Positions 41,887-53,023 of a stretch of DNA of 64,000 nucleotides are shown piece after piece (within the stretch, counting starts at the first letter, position 1; each line of letters starts with the position of its first letter). The DNA is from Microthyrium microscopicum. Taxonomy: Eukaryota > Ascomycota > Dothideomycetes > Microthyriales > Microthyriaceae. Both the position numbers and the translations under genes were made by a program. The notes beneath the pieces were generated by a model. The model saw only the letters and a program-made list of their open reading frames with translations, had not been told where the DNA came from and made no database searches. The stretch spans positions 871,895 through 935,894 of the forward strand of contig MU004244.1 of the NCBI GenBank assembly GCA_010405405.1, read 5' to 3'.

Positions 41887-43304
41887 ATGCGCACTGTTCA
41901 AATTGACAATTGGAAAGTTGCGCTCACCCCAAGATCTCTATATTTATCCCATCCTTCACTCAACAGTGCAGACTTCTCGATTATTGTTGAGCCTATAGTA
42001 GGTGGCATCCACAGTTTAGTCGGAAGTATCTCTCTTTGGTTCAGTTCGAAGTTGAAGATGGCTTCTAATCTCCTCTTGGTAGGTATGAATTGTCAGGACT
42101 TGGTCACGTTTTTTTGCCTTACGATTTGGCATATGCTAACACTTCGAAAAAGAACGCCTCCACCAACCTGCGCTCCAATATCCAGACAATTTCCAAGGAT
42201 CCATCTGCGATCAGGTTGTTCTCGATTATGCCTGTGTCCAAACAGTACAAAACAGATGGAGTTCTGGAAAAAACAAGAGGCCTCTTGCCAGAGCTTCGCT
42301 ACTTGATATGGAAAGATATGAGTGACTCTTTTCAGGACGCAAAAGGAAAAGATGAGACTGCTATCGATATCTGCAATAGAATACTTCCAAGTGAAGAGTT
42401 CATCATGGCTTTTTCTAAGCCATGGCGGATGGAGATTAATCACTACCTTCTTGCGAAAATCTTAGAGCTGAATGTCGCAGCAGTGGACGAAGTGAACCCC
42501 TATGGTCGTTGTGTAGAGTCGCATTCCTACCAGCAATGGACAGGTTTTCCGTACTTGGACGAGATCCTACCACGCATCAGAAAAATCCACTTCCAGATTG
42601 AAATCTGTTTACAGCTTATATCACCAGAGTTCCAGACCGCTGAGGATGTCCATCACACTCTCGAAGTAGCGCCGAGATTACCTTCATTGCAGGCGGCGAC
42701 AGACCTTATGGACCGTTGCCCGTTGTTGGAACACGTCTGCATTGATATCACGATCAAGCAGCCACCAATCACTCTGGACACCAGGAACTGCACTCAAATG
42801 CCGTTTCCATATGCCCTGCGCTGGATATCAAATGATTGTGGCTTGCTGTTGTGTAAATATGAGTGCATAAAAGGCATCTGTATTAGAACAATTGAGGAGA
42901 AATATGCGCCTGTTTCTGATAGTTCTGCTGATCCGCCCATAGACTTTGGCCGGGAGAGTCCGTACGTTCGCCTTGCTCGTCCACCTTCATATATGCCTAC
43001 AAATCCAGCTCCGCACGCATATGAAGACATCAAACGAGGACTGAACGAGCTACCAAGCCAAGTTGTCATATCCAAAGAATGGGTACAAAGCAGAATTGGC
43101 AAATTGGGAGCAGGCAGACCAGCATATCGGCATCTCAGCTGTTCGTGTAGTAAGCTCTGTACAAGAGTACGAGCGAGCGCGTCGAGGGAAGATTGGAAGC
43201 CATGTAAAGAATGGGGATACTCTCTGAAAGCTGGGACAATGCACGGGAGGTGCTGGGAAGATTGGTCAGATCTGGTGTTGAAGAATGATACGTACCCGTC
43301 GTGA
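41887..43304 (+). CDS. Protein of unknown function, F-box-like N-terminal motif
   Basis: I join 41887-42078 to 42153-43304 through a 74-nt intron (GTAGGT donor, TGCTAAC branch, AAAAAG acceptor); the frame runs through, giving 447 aa, or 390 aa from the inner ATG at 42058 (MASNLLLN). LLPELRYLIWKDM resembles the LPxELRxxIW core found at the start of many fungal F-box-like or 2EXR-type proteins. The rest is soluble, with Cys-rich HLSCSCSKLC and Trp-rich WKPCKEWGYS...CWEDWSDLV at the C-terminus. Near the stop the sequence GTCGTGAGTG could be a further donor, so the C-terminus is uncertain. No function can be assigned; unrelated in sequence to the neighbour at 40179 as far as I can see. Confidence 0.55.
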
Positions 43305-44766
43305 GTGCCTTCCATTTCATATTTGCTTCACCTCCAATTATCGTAAATTGAATGTTTTTGATATATTTCACTTGTTTGATGACCTTGTAGCAGAAAAGTG
43401 CAACGCTAAATCTAGGGTCAATCTGTGGAAACGCAGGATACATCTCCTAGCAGGTAGCAAAGAGCGATGAGTGCTCGAGATGCTCGATATGAAGTAAAGC
43501 AGTCGCCTATAAGACGTCTTACAGCATGCACAGTAGTATTTGGACGATCGAAGACCTTTTCAGATGACTTGATTATTTTGACATCAGAGAGCGTAACAGC
43601 GGTACCTTCAAGTGATACTGTGAATCTATCGTGGTTAGTAAGGTACATGGTCAGGACTGCTAAAAAACCCACCATCAGTGCAATTTTGTGAAATAACGAT
43701 GACGTGGACAAAATTTTGACAGTCATAGGTTTGCGAAAGGGTACTCCTTGAACCACGGAGCTAGTTCAAAAATTGGTTTACTCATGCTACTACTCATAAC
43801 TCAAATCGATATATTAGTCTCAATATCTGGCAAATCTTGCCATTCAGAATAAAGAGCTAACTTCTCATCGTCAATCGCCGTACAGCGTATTCATCATACA
43901 TAATTTTGATGTGCTGGTCGCTTACTACAAGTCATTTTGTGCTGGCTAGATCTCGCCGCATTGTGGATAGCGTAGACGATCGGGTGGTCGATCGTGTGAA
44001 GGAATTAATTAATTAGAGCGATTCCATCAGACTACGATGACCACCGTCTTATATACTCAATCTCCCAAGGTGCAGTATAAGGAAAAAAAGCATTAATGGT
44101 GTCTATGCGAAATAAAGCACTTGATACCAACAGTGGGTGATGCTATACCGTATATCGTACTGTCATAGACAGAAGTAAGCGACTCATTCAGTTTTTACGA
44201 TCCAACACAATCGCAATCCCAGGAACAGAACCATCACAAAAAACTATTTGAAATCGCGGACATAGTACCAAATTCATCCAATTCCCATTAAGATTTCTCT
44301 GGATAACCCTTCACCCGTGCATAACCAGAATCGGTCATCAAGGCCCTAGCCAGCGTTATATAACAGATACATCATTATCCACTACCTACCAAGTACCAAT
44401 ATCAAACCCCTGACCAGCTATCAATAAGCCCTTGCCACACAATCTCGCCAACAGCTACACTTTGAGCTCTCTCGCGCTACGATTCGCCGCAATACTTTCT
44501 AGAACCTGTCATCGGCGCCAGTAGAAAGATCACCCCGTTCACAATCTAACAAAGACTCGGCTCTATCAAGCACTATATCGGCTACACAATGACCACTCTT
44601 AGAACTCAAATACTGTCCTCGCTATACGACGTAATAAGAAACGCTTCTATGAGTTAAATAAACGATTGTTCCGCTATCTACATCCTGAAAATACCTTCTC
44701 AAACGCCCTCAACCAAAAACAAACACTACCACAACCCACGCTCCTTACCTATAACAACTATTCAAA
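43305..44766. other. AT-rich intergenic region
   Basis: About 1.5 kb with no supported gene. Two opposite frames at 43418-43756 (-) and 43467-43691 (+) overlap; the minus one has a hydrophobic stretch IALMVGFLAVLTMYL but nothing else. Near 44015-44040 AGAGCGATTCCATCAGACTA then CGATGA recalls a degraded MITE end, with a possible partner near 44180-44200; too weak to call. Confidence 0.35.
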
Positions 44767-45292
44767 ATGGTCAACTTCACCTTCGCCGCCGTCTTGGCCC
44801 TCAGGTACGTTCCCGTTGCCATGTCCCACATCACCTACCCCTAGGACCCATCAGTGATCTCCCATTCTATTACAACTCACCCGCCTATAACCACCCACCT
44901 TCCCCATCTCTCTACACGCAGCACTAACAAACCCCAGCGCCACCGTCCTAGCCGACAAATTCCACTTCCAAGTCAAGCCTACCAGCGGCGCCGCCGTCTT
45001 CCTCAAAGCCGACGGCTCAGCCGTCTCCTCCGCCGCCGAAGCCGCAACATGCACCATCGACGCCGGCTACCTCAGCTGTGATGGCAAAGGCGGGCCAACC
45101 TTCACCGGCGACATGACCGAGATGAAGCTCGTCGCCGGAAAGGGTTCCAAGGGCTGGACAGAGACTGGTGGCAAGATTGGCTGGAATGGAAAGAACTTTA
45201 GCATCCGCAAGGGAACGAGCAAGATCTGGGCCGAATCGTGCCCACATGGCCATTTCCCTGACCATGGAACTGCTACTGCTGTTCCTGCTTAG
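44767..45292 (+). CDS. Small secreted protein of unknown family
   Basis: Two exons, 44767-44804 and 44938-45292, joined across a 133-nt intron (GTACGT donor, CTAAC branch, CCCCAG acceptor) that interrupts the signal peptide codons; the product has 130 aa. The N-terminus MVNFTFAAVLALSATVLA is a typical signal peptide with cleavage expected just before or at DKFHFQV. The mature part is about 110 residues with three cysteines (ATCTIDAGYLSC and ESCPHG), Gly/Lys-rich loops (KGSKGWTETGGKIGWNGKNF) and a short neutral tail. It loosely recalls small fungal wall proteins of the PhiA kind in size and pattern, but I cannot confirm homology. A minus-strand open frame across the same DNA (45017-45526) is the shadow. 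Secreted effector or wall protein are both possible. Confidence 0.8.
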
Positions 45293-45830
45293 ATGTGAGT
45301 GGTGGGATTGTTTATATATTGTAGAATGAGATAATTTGAAAGGTCGAGAGGCTGTTTCTGTATCAGAAGGTTGCTTGCTTTGAACTGTGATGTATTTTGT
45401 TGCACTGGATTGGAAGGTCCTTCCTGTTCCAGCGCATCTTATAACGCCTTGTAGTTTCCGCTGTGCGATGCTCTTGATGATATACAGCCTGTGGGGATAA
45501 AGTGTAGTGGGCGGTAGACATCGCACTCACCAGAAGTGTGCCGTCTGTTTAGTCTGAATGTTTGTCAGTGTCACCTAAATCAGGAGAAATTGAAATAATC
45601 GGAATCATGAACATTTTACCCGTGGGGGCCAATATATATCCGCTCTTCCAAGTATACACACAAGTGCCCCAATACTTCCTTTTTCCCAACCATAGCCCAG
45701 AGGCAAAGGAAATCCATCTATCTAATCTATATTGATAACCGAGAAACAAGTGGGGGGATATCGAACAGGGTAAAACAGAAAAAAAGGGGAAATAAAAGCT
45801 TCATGATCAGACGTAACGGTGAAACTGTGA
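45293..45830. other. Intergenic between convergent genes
   Basis: 3' flanks of the secreted-protein gene and sconB. No gene seen; short minus frames at 45549-45749 and 45722-45910 lack features. Confidence 0.45.
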
Positions 45831-48029
45831 TTAGGAATGATCCTCTCGAGGGCCAAAGTCCATGACACGAATCTCACAATCCTCGCTTCCGGTAATGAGT
45901 CTGTCGCCACTAAGTGCTACACAGGTGACAGGTCCAACATGACCGGTGAAAGTACGTTCACACTTGCCGGTTCGTGCATCCCAGAGTTTGACGGTGCGGT
46001 CCTCAGCACCTGATACGACGCGAAGGTTATCTGCGGCGAGGGCCCAGATGCCTTCAATGTGGCCAAAGAAGGTGCGGAGGCATCGGCCTGTTGGGACATG
46101 CCAGAGGCGGATGTGACTATCGAGAGAAGCGGTGAGCATGTAGGTTGGAGGGTTTGGCCGTGAGGGGTCAGATGGGAACAGAGGGACGTCTACAAGTGAT
46201 TCCGGAGCTGGAGTATGCTCATCTCGGATTGTTCGAGGATTGATGGTGTTACACTCTGGTTGGTCTTCTTGATGGTCTGGTTCCGAATCGGATGATGGAT
46301 GATCGCAGTCAACTAGATCCGAGGCGTCAAGCTCAAATTCTGGAGGAAGAAGAATGACTTGTTGAACGCCACCAACGTGGCCATCAAAGGTCTTGAGAAG
46401 TTTGCCGGTGTCAAGATCCCATAAACGAACGACATTGTCATCCGCACCGGAGAATATAGTTCTCGAAGACATATCCAGCCGCACTGAGTTGACAAAATCT
46501 TTGTGACTTCTAATGGAATAAAAAGCTTTGGTTTCGAAATTCCAGACGTGAACAGTATTGTCCTTGCCGCCAGCAACAAGATAAGGCTTTTGATAGTTGA
46601 GAGACAGAACATCACCAGTGGGGCCAGTCAACGTCCTGAGGAGCTGGCCTGTTTCCCAGTTCCAAATTCGGATGGTCTTGTCCATACCTCCACTGAAAAG
46701 CTGACATTTACTAAATTGTAGGCAGCGAATTCCAGAGGTATGTCCGTGTAAAGTCCTAATGTGTTCGCCTGTATCAAGATTCCAGATGCGTATTGTTCCA
46801 TCGTATGAGCCAGAAGCAAGGATGTTATCCTCAAACTGCAAACACATGACACCATTCTGATGGCCTTTGAGAATTTTCAATGTGTGTCGACCGTACTTCC
46901 AGTTGGTACCGACTTTGAATCGGTCTTTGTAGACAGCTTTCCATGGCAGCTTGGGTTCAGGCGCATCATGGAGACGCAATTTCTTCATCGACGCTTGTTC
47001 TTCGCCATGTTCGGCAGGACGCTTTGCGTGGAGATGCTGGGGAGTAAGAATTCCAGAAGGCGCTTCACTAGGAGCGCGACTTGTAGCGGGCGTATCCATG
47101 ACGACACCCTGAGCACGCTGTTCAATCGCCTTCTTTTCTTTGATAAGTCGCTTCCGATCCAGTAAGGGTAGACCCCATCCGCACTTCTTGCACTTCTTTG
47201 CAATGTGCTGTTCACACATCCTATGCCAGACGACATCATCTTCTGCGAATTGGTTCCACCTCCGAGAGACTTGGGCAGCCTTGCAAAGTGCATCGGTATC
47301 TAGGTAGCTGAGTATCTGGAGGGATAGTTCGTAGGGTAGAACAGAGATAAAGTCGATCTTTATGAGTTCGCGGACTTGAGAGGAGATGTAGGATAATTGA
47401 GGGAAGCAACAAACAGTCAGGATACCCTGAAGCATCAACTGTCGTTGCTTGGCGGGAGCGGCGGAGAACAGCGACCAGACATGCGAGATGCCTTGTTGAT
47501 CTTCTTGGTCGAGCTTACCGAGGTTCTATGCTATGTTAGCCATGGTAAGCCAGTCGGAAAATGAGATGGTACATACGGTTTGGAGCTCTTCCATTGTTGG
47601 TTCATTTGCCTGGCGCCAACATTTTGAGTCGGGCCTATGGCGGTTGCAGTAAGTCGGCCTGCTGCCCATGTTTCTTGCTAAGGTTGACGATCCAGTCCTC
47701 TGAGGGTTGTAGGTCTGCGGTGTATGCTTAGCAAGAAACTGGGAGACATTTTGTTCAGCCGTGGTGGAAGATGAAGCGAGGGACAGATCGGCCCTTATTA
47801 GGGACGACCGTCGTCTTTTGTTGCTTCTAAATGATGCCTGTAATGGCGAATGTGCGGTAGAATGTTGTGAAGTTGGCCTAGGCGGTGTAGAGCTGTGAGT
47901 AACCGGGAGAGTGCTTGCAGAGGGACCGGAGAGAGTAGGTTGATCGGATTCAGAGTAGGGAGTGGTCAATGTTTTGTCTGTTGGTGGAATTGACGCCATC
48001 TTGCTCATTATGAGCTGCGGCTCTGGCAT
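45831..48029 (-). CDS. sconB: F-box/WD40 protein, sulfur metabolite repression (SconB/Met30)
   Basis: Substrate receptor of an SCF ubiquitin ligase that switches off the sulfur-assimilation bZIP activator (MetR/CYS3 type) when sulfur is plentiful; 715 aa, one intron (47526-47576). The unstructured N-terminus is followed by [20 protein letters not shown] and [20 protein letters not shown], which mark the SconB/Met30 subgroup. The F-box lies at about 208-255 ([20 protein letters not shown]) with [20 protein letters not shown] after it. Seven WD40 repeats run from about residue 345 ([24 protein letters not shown] and so on) to [20 protein letters not shown] at the end. An acidic insertion of about 70 residues separates repeats 5 and 6 ([14 protein letters not shown]). 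Start chosen at the first ATG; an inner ATG (48008, MSKMAS) is equally possible. Confidence 0.95.
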
Positions 48030-49123
48030 ATATTGACTTGATGAGCAAGGCGCAGGAGTGGGACCTACGCGGTGAAGGGCAGGGGCGTGTTTGAGTTGAT
48101 AGCCATTCGAAAAAGGGCTCTTTGTTTTGCGGAATCAAGGAGTGGGATTGCGTGCTGAGATGACTTTATTCGCTGAACCAGTCGGGCAAAATGATAAGTA
48201 CCACGGGATGGGAACCTGTGGGACTGCGCTTTGGGAGACGTTGAACAAAAAGCACGAATTGGCGCAATGTAGCGCGCGGAAACGGATTTAGTGGCAAAGT
48301 AGGCGCGCGTGGGAAAGATTCAAGATGGTGCAATGTCAAAGTCGTGCTTTTTTTGATGGATTATCTTTGCAATAATCGAATAAATGCTCGGTGGCGGGCG
48401 TGCTTGGGGCCTGGTGTTTCTGGTCGATTGCAGAGGATTTGGCAGTGACTGGAGTCTGGACTGAGCAAATCACGCAAGATATCACGTAAAGGGCGTCTTG
48501 CCATCCCTCACGTGCATTTCTCCGGTCCCAGCAGATCCCCTATGACTTACTCTTCACATAATTTAAACTCTACTGTCACTAAGCGAGCGGGTAAGATCTA
48601 CGAGGTAACAGGAACAGCGATATTTCCAATCAAAAGCACGTCATGTAATCGTGAAACGCTTCTAGCATTCTCTATCAACCTTCAAGACCCAAATTGCCCA
48701 CGCTGACCGCGGCTGAAGATCTCCACCACGCTATAACATAGCACCATACACGCCATATCTCAGCCTTGTCCTAACCAAAACCGTACATTTCCCACTAAAT
48801 ATCCCCAGTCCAATCCAATCCAGACAAGGGTGAAAAGTCAAAACTCAAAATACATAAACATCCATCCAGATAATCCTCCTTGTTTCATGGGTATCAAAAT
48901 ATCTCGCGTGCTTCCATGAGCGACGTCGTCATTGTGGCTCATAGCTAGTAACATCGCTGCCAATAAGCTCAATTTGAGTCGAGTAAACAATGCAAAACAA
49001 AATCAAAAAAGCACTGTCCAGACAGCTGGGATCCTCCAGGAATCAAAATGCAGTAAATCCCTTCTAGGAATCGTGTTGTTGTTGGTGAAGGCCTGCTCAC
49101 CGCGGGGAGAGCGGCTCAACCTC
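48030..49123. other. Intergenic, sconB upstream region
   Basis: No supported gene. Frames 48512-48706 and 48932-49189 (+) show no features. Confidence 0.4.
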
Positions 49124-49693
49124 TCAAGAGTCCCGTCGAGGTCGAAATGTTTTCTTCATGGCATTTGTGAAGGATGCTCCGCCGAATAGCCAGTCGCCTG
49201 AATGACGGCCATAGCTCATTCGTTGGAAGTTGCTCTGGCTTGAATCGGTTCTCTTGGGCGAGGGAGCAGAGAAGCTGTCTCGAGTTGGTGAGTCGATTGA
49301 GACAGCGGTAGCTGTACTGTCGGAAGAGAATTGACGGGAAGCATGGTAGGAAGTCATGGTGGATGTGGGACTCATTGGCGTTGATGAGGTTATTTGTTGG
49401 CTGACAGTTCGTGAATTGCGGGGCTTTGGTGTTGTAGCTCGCGGGGTGTTTGCTTGTGGAGGCGCTGGTGAGGGAGAGCGAGATCGAGTTTTATTAAACT
49501 TTGTTGAAATCGCTCCGAAGAACGACTTGCTGGTTGGACTTTGAATCGATTCTTCAAGATCGGCTGCTGTGGTGTTTGGCTCAGCAGAGTAGGTTGATGA
49601 TGTTGGTGAAGTGGGCTCGCCAACTTCAGATTTGATTGAAAGGTCTTTGAATTGAGATGGTCTGGGGGACATGGACACTGATAATGCGTTCAA
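49124..49693 (-). CDS. Ser/Thr/Pro-rich protein of unknown function
   Basis: 189 aa, single exon, almost wholly disordered (SPTSSTYSAEPN, TRSRSPSPAPP, STPMSPTSTM). The only ordered-looking part is at the C-terminus, MSYGRHSGDWLFGGASF then TNAMKKTFRPRR. RHSGDWLFGG is a short block I have seen conserved in otherwise divergent fungal proteins of unknown role, which is the reason to treat this frame as a gene. Many SP/TP sites suggest phosphorylation. The start could also be the ATG at 49672 (MSPRPSQF). Confidence 0.7.
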   Translation of the reverse strand: MNALSVSMSPRPSQFKDLSIKSEVGEPTSPTSSTYSAEPNTTAADLEESIQSPTSKSFFGAISTKFNKTRSRSPSPAPPQANTPRATTPKPRNSRTVSQQITSSTPMSPTSTMTSYHASRQFSSDSTATAVSIDSPTRDSFSAPSPKRTDSSQSNFQRMSYGRHSGDWLFGGASFTNAMKKTFRPRRDS

Positions 49694-51099
49694 GATAAAT
49701 GAGTAGAGAAAGAGAAATCTGAAATTTGAGAAAAGCTGAGAAGGATGCCTGATATACTTATACGCCCTCTGCCAATACTTGCTCAGTCACGATAAAGTCA
49801 AACCAACAGACCAGATCAACCCCTCTGTCATACGTTGCATGAAATGGATGCCTACTTCACCGAATACTACCAGCACATAGGGCTATCCGAAGCAGACAAT
49901 ATACGGCGAGATAGCGGAGTGTCCATTTTACAGATATGCATTGACAGGGTACGCTTCCGATGTCAATGAATGACTGGATTGCTCGCTGACCGGTCAGCAT
50001 TTCTTTGGCTTGCATTCGATGCACATGCAGACTGTGACTATTGTGTCCTACCAAGTTCTCGAACCCGTAGTTCCCTTCAAATTCAGGTATGCGATTGCTC
50101 TTTATTCGTCAATTACTTTGTGATATGATCTACCGTCTGCAACCTCTTTTGGGAAGCATTGGATACGTTCTCCAAAAAGTCGGGTCGGCGCTGCCGTTTG
50201 TCAGACAAAAGTTTATGTAAACGGGTCGATCGTTTTAAGTGATCTTCCCCAATTGCTGGGTTTAGAATTCCGAGCTTTGGGGACAGTTGTTACTTCTGAT
50301 ACAAGGGTTATTCATCCGACAGTGACTGATATCTTGTGATATCATAATCCACCAGCAGATGACATTGTACAGGAGAGAATCAAGATGGAATCAGGGGATT
50401 GCAGCCTCGGCAGAGAAGGAGAAGGCCAGTCCCCACATCCCTCAGACTCATAATATCCGTTGCCTAGAATGTGAATATGACATTGTCAGGCAGCGGCATA
50501 AGACATGTAATCATCAGCAAGGGAATGCGGCTCTGCGCTGCTTTGTTACGGTCCATCGCTTTCATCGTGGCACAGTAAATGGCTGATTCACTTGAACCTT
50601 ACCTTTACCACTACTCAGGGACACCGGCGGAAACAAGGCGACGGATGTTTCAATCAAACATTAAACGACGCGCTCCAAACCATGCCTCCCAGGTTCCCAC
50701 ATTCAATATTGACCGCACAACTGGGAAACACTGAAGTCGGCGGGGCATTTCTGCCACGTCAATGGACACATGCTTCTCTCCCCTCATGGCGGTCTGCCAT
50801 TCCCAGATCTGTGAATACGAGCCAATCAGCAGCGGTATCACCAGACACGCCCACCAGTTCTCAGAGGTGGCCCACCGCCTTTGCTACAACAGTGCTTGGC
50901 TTGGCTGCATTTTCCAGATTAGAGTCTTGATGTCGGACAATCGGAACACGGATCGCTTTCCGAAGCTTCCATTCTTCGTGACACTTATCTGGAATGTTGC
51001 CCGAAAAGGCAAGGCTTTGCGCAGTCTTGGTCTGCTGCTCATTTTTCAGGGTTTGAAGGCTTGAAGGTATCTGGATGTTGAAAAAGGCAACCTTCTTAG
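49694..51099. other. Intergenic, no gene supported
   Basis: Upstream of the Ser-rich gene. Frames at 50359-50930 on the plus strand and 50650-50841, 50861-51190 on the minus strand overlap and show no family features. Confidence 0.4.
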
Positions 51100-52225
51100 T
51101 GGTTGGCAAACTCACCAAACCAGACTCGGGTTGCATTTCGCTTCTATTAAAGCCAAAGAGCTCCCCGTCTCCACCCGTAGTAGATGCCATTTATATCTCA
51201 CGAGGACAATTGCGAAGCAACTCATGACTTCTTTCAGGCAGTGACTCCAAGCTAACATCGGATATAGCGATAGTTTGTGGAGCTCAACGTATGCCCAGTG
51301 TTTCGTCATGAGCCAAGATATTCTTTCGTTAAGGTCGATCCATCTCGAGTACCCGGAGGGAAGGTGGTTCCTGGACGTTTCGACCCTGACAGCTATTTTG
51401 TACTGATCAGCTTCGTAGCGTGCGATTTTTCTCCAAATATCAAGGACTCCCCGGGAACGCCAGGTCATATTTAGCCAAATATCAAAGTTGCAGGCCTCCC
51501 CAGACTGCTTGATCTTGAAATGATCAGTGCGGACTTGCGCAGGATCCATCAGGAAGCTGTTTCGTGCCACGTGCGCGTGAATCAAACCGTTAAAATTGCG
51601 GTCGATGTTGTCAACTTCAAATGTCATGAAGCTTGAGAAAGAATTTTGTTAGGATTGACGCGCTTGACGCGTCCTGAAGAGTTTGGCGGTCAACTGCCTT
51701 CAAATAATTGTCAGTGCTACATCCCGGAGCTTCAAGTACGCGCTTGTGTAGCCATTGGAGATGATTGGAGTGTGCAACATTTGACAAGCAACGTTGAAAA
51801 CGGGACAGAAAAGCAATTTGCGTCCTCCCATCAAGAACAATGATCGCGGTTCCCCATCGCCTTTGATAAGAAGATGGTAGAGGTTAGTCTCGTAGTGCCC
51901 GCAATAGACCAACCACTTTTCATGCAGTAGATATGCACATCGATATCGTAGAACAGAGGGGACTTGCAGAACAGTGGAATGCGATGCTCAAATAATTGCG
52001 GGAGTAGTTGAAGGGACCAGTTTGACGTTGTACAAGCACCCGCGTTGAACGAACAGGCCATGTCAGCCACCCATCGGCTTGAGCTTTCCAACCTCGAACC
52101 TTGAAATTGGTTTCTCCAGGCTCCCTAACCTCATCAAACATGCCCGCTGCAAATAATCCTCTGTTCTTGGAAGCCGGCAGCCATGGTAATTTCACCATGG
52201 GGAAACAGCATGTCCAGACCCCCAA
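51100..52225 (-). pseudogene. Possible decayed gene, minus strand
   Basis: Three consecutive minus-strand frames look protein-like without joining: 52225-51920 (FKVRGWKAQADGWLTWPVRS), 51912-51700 (LFLMGGRKLLFCPVF) and 51627-51112 (MTFEVDNIDRNFNGLIHAHV; WLNMTWRSRGVLDIWRK). I find no consistent splice sites between them. A multi-exon gene, a disrupted gene, or chance are all open; no domain recognised. Confidence 0.2.
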
Positions 52226-53023
52226 GAACCCAGCTCTTCTGCCCGATTTGATAGGCTAGAGAGCCATTTCTTGCTTTAGGCCTTGCGCTAACTGGTGGTT
52301 ACTGTTTAGTGGCGCCGATTATCTTGAATTTCCCCCAAAACTACTTCGAAAGTGGTTGGGAAGCGGCATGCTCTGCGGTTGGCTATCTTTCGAAATGGCC
52401 CTTGCAACCTCCAACTTGAATCCTTCTGCATCTGTTCAACTGTTGTGATCGCATCTTTCCTCTCTCTGTTTTTGCTGCAGTGTTGTGTCTGTATTTGCGC
52501 GTAGCTGTCATCCTTCGTTCGTCAACCAACCAAGTGGTGTTGCTGTATCGGTGCTACCCAAAAGCCACACCTCAATCGCTTATATCGCAGTCGCTACTAC
52601 CTTATCGCGAGCACTTGAATTTCAGGAACGTGTCAAAGTAGAAAGAGCGCAGGAGAAACAACAGCAACTCAGTGCTGGGAACAACTTGGACGTTAGAGAA
52701 CTCATATATTGGGAAAGAACAACGAAGCTGCCAAGAGCCTCGAGGCATCGCTCCTGCCTTTTTCAGCAAGAGAAGTCCATTATAGCGGCAAGACCAGACA
52801 TCGAATAATACTTGGCCTAATTCCAGAAAGACAACAATCCATCAACTCCTTCCACGCCCGTTACAGTCAATCGCTTTGGTTTCTTCCCTTCGACCAGATC
52901 CAAATCAAATCCTTCAAGCTTCATCATCCACATACTTCTTTCTGGTTGATAGCTTACAGCTTTTATCCATTTTTGATTCATTGCCCATCATCTCTCTGCT
53001 ACCAACTCCTCAACTCTTTCAAA
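52226..53023. other. Upstream region of the GH72 gene
   Basis: T/C-rich leader-like sequence. A frame at 52485-52808 and the extension of the GH72 first-exon frame (52709-53023) are open but have no features; they probably belong to the promoter and 5' leader. Confidence 0.4.

Noticed and set aside
43968-43996. ACGATCG..CGATCGT inverted repeat and nearby TTAATTAATTAATTA
   Set aside because: Arms of only 7 bp in AT-rich intergenic DNA; not distinguishable from chance.
45017-45526. 169-codon minus-strand open frame
   Set aside because: It is antisense to the spliced secreted-protein gene, which has a signal peptide, clean splice sites and a sensible stop.
52181-52200. Short palindrome CCATGGTAATTTCACCATGG
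   Set aside because: Seven-base arms are expected by chance at this scale and nothing nearby gives it a role.
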